From: Eriocheir sinensis
Lineage: Eukaryota; Arthropoda; Malacostraca; Decapoda; Varunidae
Assembly: GCF_024679095.1 (NCBI RefSeq)
Contig: NW_026110530.1
Span: 196,001-260,000 of the forward strand
DNA length: 64,000 nt
Reading direction: 5' to 3'
Below, in pieces: positions 13,271 to 25,204 of this stretch (within the stretch, counting starts at the first letter, position 1; each line of letters begins with the position of its first letter). Under the pieces are notes generated by a model. The model worked only from the letters and a program-made list of their open reading frames with translations. It was not told the origin of the DNA and did not search any database. Both the position numbers and the translations under genes were made by a program.

Positions 13271-13277
13271 TGCTACT

Positions 13278-13515
13278 ACCTTTATTTATATATTTTTTTA
13301 CATCTTGGCCTATGGTGCCGGTAGGCTTTCTTTGGGGGCCTGGTAGTCGGCTCGAGCCCACCGTGGCGCAGGCAAGTGTTTATAGTGACGCCATCTATTC
13401 GTGGCTCATGCTGCCTCCCGAGCTCATTCTTGATTTCCCTTTGACAGTTCCTCAAGACTCTTAGACCATAGCCACGGAAAAACTCAGCACAACGCCCATA
13501 CTCCAAGTTCCAACT
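13278..13515 (-). mobile_element. dispersed SINE-like repeat, copy 2
   Basis: Same family and orientation as 2529-2755. It shares 'TGCCGGTAGGCTT', 'GGTAGTCGGC', 'TGGCGCAGGCAAGTGTTTA' and a longer tail not seen in copy 1. The T-rich junction at 13278-13300 is a degraded poly(A) on the minus strand. Placed next to a trinucleotide microsatellite. Confidence 0.7.
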
Positions 13516-14449
13516 ACGTGTTTCCAGACCTTATTCCTATGATATCAACTTTCCACGAAGCACTTTACTTGATGATGAACACCTCTAAAAATTATCCATA
13601 TATCTCATATTTACTGTAATAATGATCCAACAATCTGATGTCCACTGATAGTAATAATTTGACGCAAATGTGCAAAGCAAAAAGTAATTGGGTGTAAAGT
13701 ACTATATGTGGAATTCAAAGAAGGTGAAAAACTATAAAACCTGCCGTTGAGTAGTAAATGAGAACTTTGTATTTAGCGATGAAAGACTGAGTACAATATG
13801 GAGAGGCATAGGCATACTTGAAATACTTCTACTATATACGATGATGATGATAATAGTAATAATAATAATAATAATAATAGAGCAAGTAGGTATTGGATGT
13901 ATTCTGGTCTCATTAGTAACAATCCAGGGGTGTAGTAGGCAGAAAGGCAACTAAAATTAAGAAATCGCAATGGACGGACACGGGATAAAGGGAACAGATA
14001 TGGAGGGAAAGAGTACCTACGCGACACACTGGGAAATAACTAATGTATGAAGAACCCAAGGCATGTTATCCACGCATTGTGCATGAAATAAAAGTTAAGC
14101 ACGGTTATTTTTTCTTACTTATCAAGATTTATTTGCGAATAGTTGCCATTCAAAAGAATTAAGAATATTCTATCTATTCCTTTATAGTTTAGCAACAGCC
14201 CTGTCACCCGCCCACACCACAAGCAGTAGCGGCAACATGACCACCACCAACAACTATCACACAAAATACTTCCACCATCACTATCATCACTACCTCCATA
14301 AACCATAAAATTCCAATACCAATGACAATATTAATCTTACCACCATCAACACCACTGATATCAACAGGAATATCATTACCAATATTAGTACCAACAACAA
14401 TACCATTACCAGCACTATATAGTACCACCTCCACCACCACCACCACCAC

Positions 14450-14488
<39 letters not shown>

Positions 14489-14600
14489 CCATTAATACAA
14501 CCACCACCCGCATCCCCAGCGCCGCCCGAGTCAGGTGTTAGTGGAGGCCGTGCGGCGAGACAGCAGGCAGCAGCGGGCGGGCCAGGCAGCCGCACCTCAC
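13516..14600. other. intergenic or intronic, with short AAT, CAC and CAA runs
   Basis: Holds (TAA)n at about 13837-13880 and (CAC)/(CAA) runs at about 14420-14490. If the exon at 14601-14913 is real, 14290-14600 is its downstream intron. The poly-Cys and poly-Val residues seen there are not coding. Confidence 0.5.
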
Positions 14601-14913
14601 CTGGCGGACCTGGGTTCTCCAAGGGCGCCTCCGTTGATATGATGGGCGTACGTAAATCGTAGGATTCGTCAGGCAGTAGCTGATAGTAGCCCTGTACGCT
14701 GCTTGTATTGAAACTATACTCCTGCCCCAAGACTTCCACGGCCGGCACCTCCTCTGGCGTGACGGGCGGAGACTCACCTTGGCTCTCCGCGGGGGGCCCG
14801 GCGGCGGCGGCCTGTGGTGGCGGCAGCAGCAGCAAGAGAAGCAGCAGGAGCAGCCAGTACCCCTTGGACGCCACGCCCTGCACCACGGCAAGGGCTCGCC
14901 GCCATCTTGGCTC
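14601..14913 (-). CDS. probable internal exon of a secreted or membrane protein
   Basis: On the minus strand the segment is bounded upstream by a good acceptor (pyrimidine tract, then TTGCAG, with AG at 14914-14915) and downstream by a consensus donor (CCAG|GTGAGG, boundary at 14601/14600). The reading frame between them, about 104 residues, has a basic stretch and a run of ten Leu followed by Pro-Pro-Pro and small residues, as in a signal peptide or membrane anchor. It then has an acidic, Pro- and Tyr-containing region with one N-glycosylation sequon (NTSS). There is no ATG in this frame; the initiator would be in an earlier exon above 14.92 kb that I cannot place. GC content and codon use differ sharply from the AT-rich flanks. 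The family is not recognised. Confidence 0.45.
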
Positions 14914-16326
<1,413 letters not shown>

Positions 16327-16559
16327 CTTTCATGTCTTTGTCTCTAGTTGTGTGTATCTGTCCGTTGCTCGTCTGTCTGTATGCCCAGATGCCTACCAGT
16401 CTGTCACTAACAACTTTCACCAATGAATAATACTTGAATACTGAGTTCCACGGATTTATCTTTGACAGACCTTTTTTCCAGCACACATTATCCTAGCACA
16501 CCTGTCTTTATGAAAAAAAATGGGAAAGGTTTACATAACACTCCTTTCAGTCCCTTTGA

Positions 16560-16800
16560 CCTTCTGACCACCGCGATGGGTGTGGGGGGCGCGGGCAAGG
16601 TGGGAGCTTGGCGGGGTGCGGCGGGCAGGTAGGACCCCCCGCAGAGTTGTTCATCGGCGGCGTCGCGGGAGAAGCTACTTTGCTGATCCGCTTTTATTTA
16701 TGAAGAGTGAGGAGAGAGTCGCCGCCTTTCTCTCTAAGCTGACCGGCCGCGCTGAGTGGCTGTGTCGAAACAATCCTCAACGTCTTCATTATCAGATGTG
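16560..16800. other. GC-rich island
   Basis: CpG- and G-rich stretch between AT-rich flanks. It contains an ATG at about 16576 followed 50 bp later by GCAG|GTAGGA, which resembles a first-exon donor. No second exon could be linked, so it is noted as a possible promoter or first exon only. Confidence 0.2.
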
Positions 16801-16808
16801 ATGAGGAA

Positions 16809-16810
<2 letters not shown>

Positions 16811-16856
<46 letters not shown>
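16811..16856. repeat. (CA)n microsatellite
   Basis: About 23 CA units. Confidence 0.96.
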
Positions 16857-16861
<5 letters not shown>

Positions 16862-17382
16862 GAAGTTTTATTGTGTGTGTGAGTGTTTGTGTGCGTGGTA
16901 CGTACTAATTACCTTTTACGTAAATCTGTGACGGAGAAGCAGCTCAATTTTCCTTTACGTGCTGAGCAAACAACAGATTAAGTTTTACAGTTTCTATCCA
17001 GACTCTTTTTTTTCTATTTCTGATGAACGTATTTTTTTTCAAGAAGTGCGAAAAATGGAGGAATGATAACTGGAAAATAATCATAACCCTTAATACTTTC
17101 TTACACGTTTTCACTGTCACCGCCTCCGGCACTTGGCGCACGCAGCACGGCCGTCACGTGTGTGTGGAGGGAGCTGTGTAAATGTTTGGGATGTCCACCC
17201 ATGTGGAGCTGGTAAATATATTCATCAGATTTTTAGTTTTTTTTGGTAAGAAAAAAAAACAGACAGGTAAACAGACGGACAACTACGAGTGTTTCTTTCC
17301 TCGTTGTCCGCCGCTTTCATTGTCTGCCCCCAAGTTGCAACAGAAATATATATGTTACAAGTTATTGTTCTTGCTTAAGCAA

Positions 17383-17788
17383 GTGCCCGTGTGTCCTTAG
17401 TCCGGAGCTCCTGATGACAGCCTCGCCCTCCCATGCAATACTTCACCTTCCCCTTTCTATCAGGTGCCCGTGTGTCCTTAGCCTGAACTCCCTGATGACA
17501 GCCTCGCCCTCCCATGCAATACTTCACCTTCCCCTTTCTATCAGGTGCCCGTGTGTCCTTAGCCTGGAACTCCCTGATGACAGCCTCGCCCTCCCATGCA
17601 ATACTTCACCTTCCCCTTTCTATCAGGTGCCCGTGTGTCCTTAGCCCGAACTCCCTGATGACAGCCTCGCCCTCCCATGCAATACTTCACCTTCCCCTTT
17701 CTATCAGGTGCCCGTGTGTCCTTAGCCCGAACTCCCTGATGACAGCCTCGCCCTCCCATGCAATACTTCACCTTCCCTTCGCAGGTTG
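17383..17788 (+). repeat. 81-bp tandem repeat, five copies, each ending like a splice acceptor
   Basis: Units start with GTGCCCGTGTGTCCTTAG at about 17383, 17464, 17545, 17627 and 17708 (periods 81, 81, 82, 81). Each of the first four ends in CTTCCCCTTTCTATCAG, a pyrimidine tract plus CAG followed by GT. The last unit instead ends CTTCCCTTCGCAG and runs into non-repeated sequence with an open frame of about 17 codons. Because 81 is a multiple of three, frames through the array stay open. The repeats look like an amplified intron 3' end plus a few exon bases, which is inference. Confidence 0.9.
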
Positions 17789-17923
17789 GGTCTCAGCGAC
17801 TCCCAAAGCGGCAAGAACACAACAGAGGAAGTGAATGAATATCTCGCGCTCGCCATTGACAGACTTAGGAAGGAAAATTGCAAGCCGTTCCTCCTTACGT
17901 TCACTAAGCCCAGCGTGGAGAAG

Positions 17924-18061
<138 letters not shown>

Positions 18062-18238
18062 ATTATAGACATATAAACCAGCCTTACAATCACTATACGT
18101 AGCTACTTTTACGCCTGTTTCAAAGCCGCTGGTGTGTGCGTTACCTAATCTACAGAGAGACTGTAAACGAGGTTGAAGTGAGTTCGTTCCATATTCCTAA
18201 ACGTCTCGGCTCAGATTAGGACTATTTTCCAAGCCCAC

Positions 18239-18457
18239 AGAGAAGATTAACTGGGTTTTCACGGGGGTGTCCCGTTGAGGGTGCAGAGGTCGTGTATGAC
18301 TGTCACCGGGATCACGAGACAGTCCGTGAAAACCCTGAAACTTCTACGAGAGGCTTTTAAACAGGCGAACCGAGGCGCCGATGCGTTAAGAATACGTGCC
18401 GTGCAGCCTTACTGACCCATCCCTGCAGCACTGTGTGTGTGTCTGTTTACAGCTGAC

Positions 18458-18503
<46 letters not shown>

Positions 18504-19340
18504 ATTGTGTGCTCTAATCTCTATGCCTACCCATTTCCCTGCAGTATAGATGTATTTACACATTTCGGAGAGTAGAAACCAGTCTTGCTAATCACTCTAT
18601 CCGCTTAAGTGTCTATTTCAAGCGTCTGGCCCCTCAGTTCTCTTGTTTGATAAGCCTCTCGTACTTACAAGTTGCTGGGCTTTCCGTGGACTGTTTTGTG
18701 ATGCTGGTGATAGGTTTACACGACCTCTGCTGCACCCTGAACTGGAAAACCACCCATGAAAGCCCGGTTAATCCTCTCTGAGGAAGTAGTAATGGCAGCC
18801 GGATACTGTTAAAAATAAGGCCCTCAGACTTGCTCATGACTTACGCATCTTGATCGGGAAAATCGCGCATGATCATCCAGCTCATCTTCCCTGCGGCCTT
18901 GGGAAATAGTCGCCATGGGGGCTGATACGTTCAAGAATTCGGGGTCAACATTTCGTCGCCCAAGCACGCACACGTTTGCCAAGGCTTCCGTAGGAGTTGT
19001 GGGCATTTCCCGGGGTAGTTTCATGACCCTGGTGGTAGTCTGACCCTTCTTTTGTTCCATCAGCCTAAACGAACACTCATTAGAGCCCGATTAATGTCAT
19101 CTTTGGGCCTTGAAAAAAGTTGATGTGAGAGGCGGAAGCGTCTGACAATGCCGACCTGAGTCTCGTATTCTTAACGCTTTCCACCTCACAACAAACGTTT
19201 ACAAAGTTTTCAGGAGTATTTTCAAGATCCCATCACAGAGGCTTCGTCAGACTACCGCCAGGGCCGTAAACTACCCCTGGACGCGCCCACCACTCCACGA
19301 CAGCCTTGCCCAGTGTGTGCCTGGACGCCGAAAGGTTTAC
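18239..19340. repeat. nested inverted-repeat cluster of family R1
   Basis: Four diverged blocks alternate in orientation. Block A plus is at about 18239-18395 and block A minus at about 18605-18783; matching landmarks are 'GGGTGCAGAGGTCGTGTA' and 'GACAGTCCGTGAAAACCC' against their reverse-complement counterparts. Block B minus is at about 18945-19070 and block B plus at about 19247-19336; matching landmarks are 'CAGACTACCGCCAGGGCC' and 'ACGACAGCCTTGCCCAGTGT' against their counterparts. A (GT)n tract (18459-18502) sits in the first spacer. Block B and its right flank also match 8190-8412. The cluster can fold into two long imperfect hairpins. Confidence 0.6.
18459..18502. repeat. (GT)n microsatellite
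   Basis: About 22 units, located in the spacer of the first inverted pair of the R1 cluster. Confidence 0.95.
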
Positions 19341-19549
19341 CAACATGACCCCCGAAGTAGCCGGCGACGCGTGATTCAGGGCGCCGCGACTGGCTCGGGT
19401 CCGGCATGCATGGCAGAGTTTAAAGGCCCATCATTCATCCCTGCGCCGCCCTCAAGGTCACGCTGGCCTTAGCCCCGCCCCGGCACACGATAGAAAACGG
19501 GATTTTTGTAAGGCAGACTCCGGGATTTGATGGCGCTCCCTGCTGGAGT

Positions 19550-20222
19550 GACTGATTTACTTTAAGAATGGCTGATTGAATGCCTTGACTGACTGACTGA
19601 CTTATCTTGACTAGCTGACCATGCTGATGTAAGTGGCTGACTGACTTACTGACTCGCTGTGTGGCTACGAAAATAACTGACTGATTGCTTGACTGACTAA
19701 ATGACTGACTGACTGACTGACTGACTAGCAGTCTGACTACCTACGTAACTGTCTGACTGCCGGACTAACTAATGTATAATTGAATGACTGATTTGGCTGA
19801 CTGACTGACTGACTGACTGACTCTGTGGCTACGTAAAAAAAGTGATTGGTTGCCTGACTGACTAAATGACTGACTGACTGACTGAATGAATAAATGAATG
19901 AATGGCAAACGGACTGACTGAATGAATGAGTGAATGGTTAACCCGGTAGGTAGCAGCGGGGATCATGTTTCTTAATGGTTCCTCCAAGTGAGAAAAATAA
20001 GAAAAAATCACCCTCACACAAACCACTTCATAATATATATCCAAGCATTTGTGATCAGATTATGTATCATCTATTTAGGGGGGGTTATATCATGGCACAA
20101 TTTTGGCCCGTCGCTGCTACAAGGTGAAGCCACAAATTTGGACCGTCGCTGCTACCGGGTTAACTATCTAACTGACTGGCTAACTGACTAACTGAGTGAC
20201 TGACTGATTGACTGACTGCTGG

Positions 20223-20225
<3 letters not shown>
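19550..20225. repeat. degenerate (TGAC)n array with an embedded inverted motif
   Basis: Dozens of GACTGACT words with drift to TGAATGAA, in two blocks (19550-19935 and 20160-20225). Between them is unique sequence flanked by an inverted motif: GTTAACCCGGTAGGTAGCAG near 19936 and GTCGCTGCTACCGGGTTAAC near 20144. 'GGCCCGTCGCTGCTAC' and 'GGACCGTCGCTGCTAC' also form a direct pair. This suggests a small insertion with inverted ends inside the array. Confidence 0.8.

Positions 20226-20307
<82 letters not shown>
20226..20307. repeat. (AG)n microsatellite
   Basis: About 41 AG units directly following the TGAC array, then a purine-rich tail to about 20640. Confidence 0.97.
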
Positions 20308-20310
<3 letters not shown>

Positions 20311-20944
20311 GGGAAGGGAAGATATAGACGGGTGAAGGAGTAACGGGGATAATATACAGACGGATGAAGGACGAGGAATAAATGGAATATATTAACAGAT
20401 GAAGGAGGGACGGAGAGACACGAATAGAAAGAAACTGAGAGAAAGAATGTACGAGCAGGTATTAGATAAAATAGACAGGAGACGGTGACTGGCAGTGGGA
20501 CAGGAAAGGAAAGTGTGTTGGGGCTGGAAGAGGAAGAACAGGTGCGGGCATGAACGAGACGGAGCAAAAGAGAAGGAGACTGAATGAAGGACAAAGACGA
20601 AGAGAGAAAAAGAGAGGAAGTGAGCCAGACGTCGCCTGCCTCCGTGTGTTTCTTTCTTGTTTTGTTATCCATCAAGGTGAGGATATTATTTTTTTCATGG
20701 GTGTTAGCGAAAAGCCTATTCAGTATTGACGAGACGGCCGTGCCCGTGAAACGCTGCCACTGTTACAGAGGAAGTGTTGTGTTCCCACACGCTACATTCC
20801 CTGCTCCCTCAGCACAGCTCCGCCTCGCTATTTCCAGCACACTCCAAATTCAGGGTGACGCCTCGCCGCTGTGCTCAGCGTGATCAGCTCGCCTTGTGTC
20901 TCAGCTACAGTCGTCGTGTTGTTCCCTACATCACACTGCGGCCT

Positions 20945-21868
20945 CGTGTGTCAGTGTGTGTGCTTGTGTGTGTGTGTGGAATGTGATGCGTCTTGTGTGC
21001 TGGCATTGAGATAACGTTAAACACTGTGTGTGCCTTTTGTGTGTGTGTGGGGAATGTGATGCGTCTAGTGTGCTGGCATTGAGATAACGTTAAACACTGT
21101 GTGTGCCTTGTGTGTGTGTGGGGAATGTGATGCGTCTAGTGTGCTGGCATTGAGATAACGTTAAACACTGTGTGTGCTTGTGTGTGTGGGGAATGATGCG
21201 TCTAGTGTGCTAGCATTGAGATAACGTTAAACACTGTGTGTGCCTTGTATGTGTGTGGGGGGAATGTGATGCGTCTAGTGTGCTAGCATTGAGATAACGT
21301 TAAACACTGTATGTGCTTGTGTGTGTGTGTGTGTGGGGAATGTGATGCGTCTAGTGTGCTAGCATTGAGATAACGTTAAACACTGTATGTGCTTGTGTGT
21401 GTGTGGGGAATGTGATGCGTCTAGTGTGCTGGCATTGAGATAACGTTAAACACTGTGTGTGCCTTGTGTGTGTGTGGGGAATGTGATGCGTCTAGTGTGC
21501 TGGCATTGAGATAACGTTAAACACTGTGTGTGCCTTGTGTGTGTGGGGAATGTGATGCGTCTAGTGTGCTAGCATTGAGATAACGTTAAACACTGTGTGT
21601 GCCTTGTGTGTGTGGGGAATGTGATGCGTCTAGTGTGCTGGCATTGAGATAACGTTAAACACTGTGTGGGGAATGTGTTGCGTCTTGTGTGCTTGCATTG
21701 AGATAACGTTAAACACTGTGTGTGCCTTGTATGTGTGTGTGTGGGGAATGTGATGCGTCTAGTGTGCTGGCATTGAGATAACGTTAAACACTGTGTGTGC
21801 CTTGTATGTGTGTGTGTGGGGAATGTGATGCGTCTAGTGTGCTAGCATTGAGATAACGTTAAACACTG
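20945..21868. repeat. minisatellite, 13 copies of a ~60-90 bp unit
   Basis: Each unit contains an almost invariant core, GAGATAACGTTAAACACTG, preceded by 'GATGCGTCTAGTGTGCT(G/A)GC'. I count 13 cores from 21009 to 21868. Unit length varies because a TGTGTG tract between cores expands and contracts. The core includes the 8-bp palindrome TAACGTTA. The array ends directly in a (TA)n tract. Confidence 0.95.
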
Positions 21869-21876
21869 CGTACCAG

Positions 21877-22011
<135 letters not shown>

Positions 22012-22312
22012 TCTGCGTCCAGTATTATTACAAGCGCAGGGATCCCATACAGCTTGAGGATTCGGGTTAGATCGCTAGGGTAAATTTGTTATTTTTTATA
22101 CATACATGTATTGATACATACATATACATACATTGTACATTTTAGAAGTTTATTGGCAGCATATAAGTACAACATAAACCTGGGAGATTTAAATAATCTT
22201 AAAAGTACTAATTTTATGTTACTTGAGCAAACATTACTTTTAACATAAGAACATAAGAACGTAAGGAGTCTGCAAGAGGCCGGTTGGCCTATACAAGGCA
22301 GCTCCTGTACAC

Positions 22313-25195
22313 TCAACCCCACCTTACCTCACCATCCATGGCTTTATCTAACCTCTTCTTGAATGTATCTATGGTATTGGCACCCACAACATGGCTCCCA
22401 AGCCTGTTCCATTCGTCCACCACTCTATTGGTGAACCAATTCTTGTATATGTCTTTGTGGAATCTGAATTTGTCTAACTTAAAACCATTGCCACGCGTCC
22501 TACCTGGCTCTTTCACTCTCAAAATTTTATTGACATCCCCTTTATTAAATCCCTTCATCCATTTATAAACTTCGATCAAGTCTCCTCGCAACCTTCGCCT
22601 TTCTAGAGAGTGTAGATTTAACTGCTTCAGCCTGTCTTCATAAAGCAAGTTTCTCACCCCCTGAATCATCTTTGTCATCCTCCTCCGTACAGATTCTAAC
22701 ATCTTGATATCCATTCTATAATAGGGGGACCAGAACTGAACTGCATAATCGAGATGAGGTCGAACTAGTGCTAAGTAAAGTTTGAGGATGACTTCAGCGC
22801 TCCTATTGCTCACGCTCCTTGAGATGAAACCTAGTACTCTGTTTGCCCGATTTTTAGCCTGAATGCATTGAGCCCTAGGACGGAGGTCAGCGCTCACTAG
22901 GACTCCTAAGTCTCTCTCACGCCCAGACCTGCTTAGAGGAGTGTCATTTAAGGAGTAATTGTGTAAGGGGTTATTCCTACCTACACTCAAAATGCTACAC
23001 TTCCTGACATTGAATTCCATCTGCCACTTCCTCGCCCAATTATATAGTCTGTCAAGCTCATCCTGGAGAACGGTAGCGTCGCTGTCTGATTGGATTACTC
23101 TACCGATCTTGGTATCATCTGCGAACTTACTGACATCGCTACTAATTCCTGTGTCCAAGTCATTGATGTAAATAATAAAAGCAGAGGACCCAGCACCGAC
23201 CCTGTGGGACTCCACTCGTAACACTGCCCCACTCAGATTTCCTACCATTGATTTGCACTCTCAGCTTCCTACCACTAAGCCACGCCCTGATCCAGTTCAA
23301 AACTTTCCCATCTACGCCGTGAGCCTGTAATTTTAGTAATAGCCGGTGATGAGGGACTTTGTCGAACGCTTTACTGAAATCTAGATATAATATGTCATAG
23401 TTTTCATCTCTGTCAACCGCCTCGATTACTTTAGTGTAGAAGGACAACAGGTTAGTAAGGCAAGACCTACCCTTTGTGACCCCATGTTGTGAATCATGAA
23501 TTAAATTATGCTTTTCTAGATGGTCCCGAATGCTCCGGGCTATAATTGACTCTAAAATCTTTCCTACAACTGATGTTAAGCTAATTGGGCGATAGTTTGA
23601 GGTGGCTGAATTGTCTCCCTTTGAAAATCGGCGTCACATTAGCTACTTTCCATTGATTGGGCACATACCCAGAATTTACCGACATCTTAAAGATATCGGC
23701 AAGAGGGCCACTAAGGACTTCCTTGCACTCTTTCAGAACCCTTGGGAATACTTCGTCTGGGCCCGGCGATTTGTTTTTCCTCAACCTACCAATCTCATCC
23801 TGGACTACTTGCCTAGTGATGATCACATCCTCAACTTGTCGTTCTCGTCACCCTCATATATCTGAACTCTCTCCGAATGGTTGTTAGATTTTCCTGCGTG
23901 AAAACTGAGAGGAAATAGTCATTCATCATTTGACTCATATCTTCTCCATTCTCAACGAGCTCGCCCGTGTTTGTTTTCAACGGTCCAATTCTGTCCCTTG
24001 TTTTCGTCCTGTACAATTTAAAGAAGCCCTTGGGATCGCTCTTGGCCGCGTTGGCTACCCTAATCTCATAATTTCTTTTTGCTAGGCGGGTGTTCTTCTT
24101 CACCGACCTGACGAGCTCAACATACCTACCCCTGAGATGGATCTCTCCGTTCTTTATTTTCCTATAAATTCCTCTCTTCAAGCCTATTTCATGCTTGAGT
24201 CTGCGGGTCATCCATTTGGGGTCGTTATTTTCCTTCCTACGTGCTTGGTAAGGGATATGCTGTCTCTGACCCTCTGCAATTTCTCTAACTAAATTATTGT
24301 AGGTCATTTCTACATGGTTCCCCTGTCTTTCCGGTTCCAGCCCTGAGATCTGGCCCTCATCCAGCCCTAAGGTTTCCCAATTTACCTCCTCAAGGTGTCT
24401 TCTGAGCCCTCATAATCAGCTCTTCTAAAGTCGGGCACCAACACAGGGTTGAGTTCATGGGTCACCGCCCAGTCTAATTTAAACCTAATTTACTTGTGAT
24501 CACTGCCACCTAATTCTCCTCAACATCTAGCTCGCTGATCATATACTGGTGTTAGTTAAGGCCAAGTCCAGAATGTTGTTACCCCTGGTGGGCTCTGTTA
24601 CTGTCTGCTTGAGAAAATTATCTTGTATTACTTTCAGAAAATCCTCAGACTCTAGATCACCCACCACGCCTTCCCAATCTATATTCCTATAGTTAAAATC
24701 CCCCATTATGCAGACATTTTTGCTCCTGCTCGCCCTGCCTACCTCTTTGTAGTAATATATCAGTGTCCTGCCTGCTGAGGTTGGGTGGCCTGTAAAGAAC
24801 CCCTAGAATTAGTTTGTCTTTCCCTTTGTGGTCGTCCACCCAAACTGATTCTGAGTCGATATTTGATTGAATATAGTTGTTAGATGAACATTTAAATGTG
24901 TCTTTAACACAAAGTGCCACCCCCCCTCCCCTTCTTCCCTTTCTATCTTTGTGAAACATCTGGTAACCATCTATTTCATACTCAGACACAAAGTTTTTGT
25001 TGGCAGTATCCACCCATGTTTCCGTGATAGCTATAATGTCGAATTTCTCGACACATGCTTTCCCCCTCAGTAGATCTATCTTGTTCCTGAGACTCCTACT
25101 GTTGGTGTAATAAGCCGTTAGCCCATCCTTTCTTATATCCTTTCGATTTCTCCTGCGCCCCCTGGTCCCAGTCTGCTATGCATTGACAGGCCCTC
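22313..25195 (-). pseudogene. CR1 LINE ORF2: AP endonuclease plus reverse transcriptase, frameshifted
   Basis: Endonuclease motifs are ITETWV (minus strand, about 25011-25038) and GDFNY (24689-24703). The linker region is open at 23831-24307. The reverse transcriptase shows YLDFSKAFD (motif A, 23361-23387), SGVPQG (motif B, just before 23200) and FADDTK (motif C, 23108-23125). The longest intact stretch, 311 codons at 22313-23248, covers motif C to the C-terminus. Breaks are seen near 24730, 24310, 23830, 23590 and right after SGVPQG, so no functional enzyme is made. Ends with the conserved GEVRWG just before the stop. Confidence 0.88.
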
Positions 25196-25204
25196 CCCCC
25201 TCGC

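Noticed and set aside
17514..17834. Repeat-containing protein of 106-133 codons
   Set aside because: Frame stays open because the unit is 81 bp; units look like intron ends, with TAG-containing words and no coding bias.
18634..19060. Minus-strand frames within the R1 cluster as genes
   Set aside because: They lie in a dispersed, inverted, diverged repeat and are not kept open in the 8.2-kb copy.
20945..21868. CRISPR-like array (repeats with spacers)
   Set aside because: Spacers are not unique but TG-slippage variants of one sequence, and the setting is eukaryotic.
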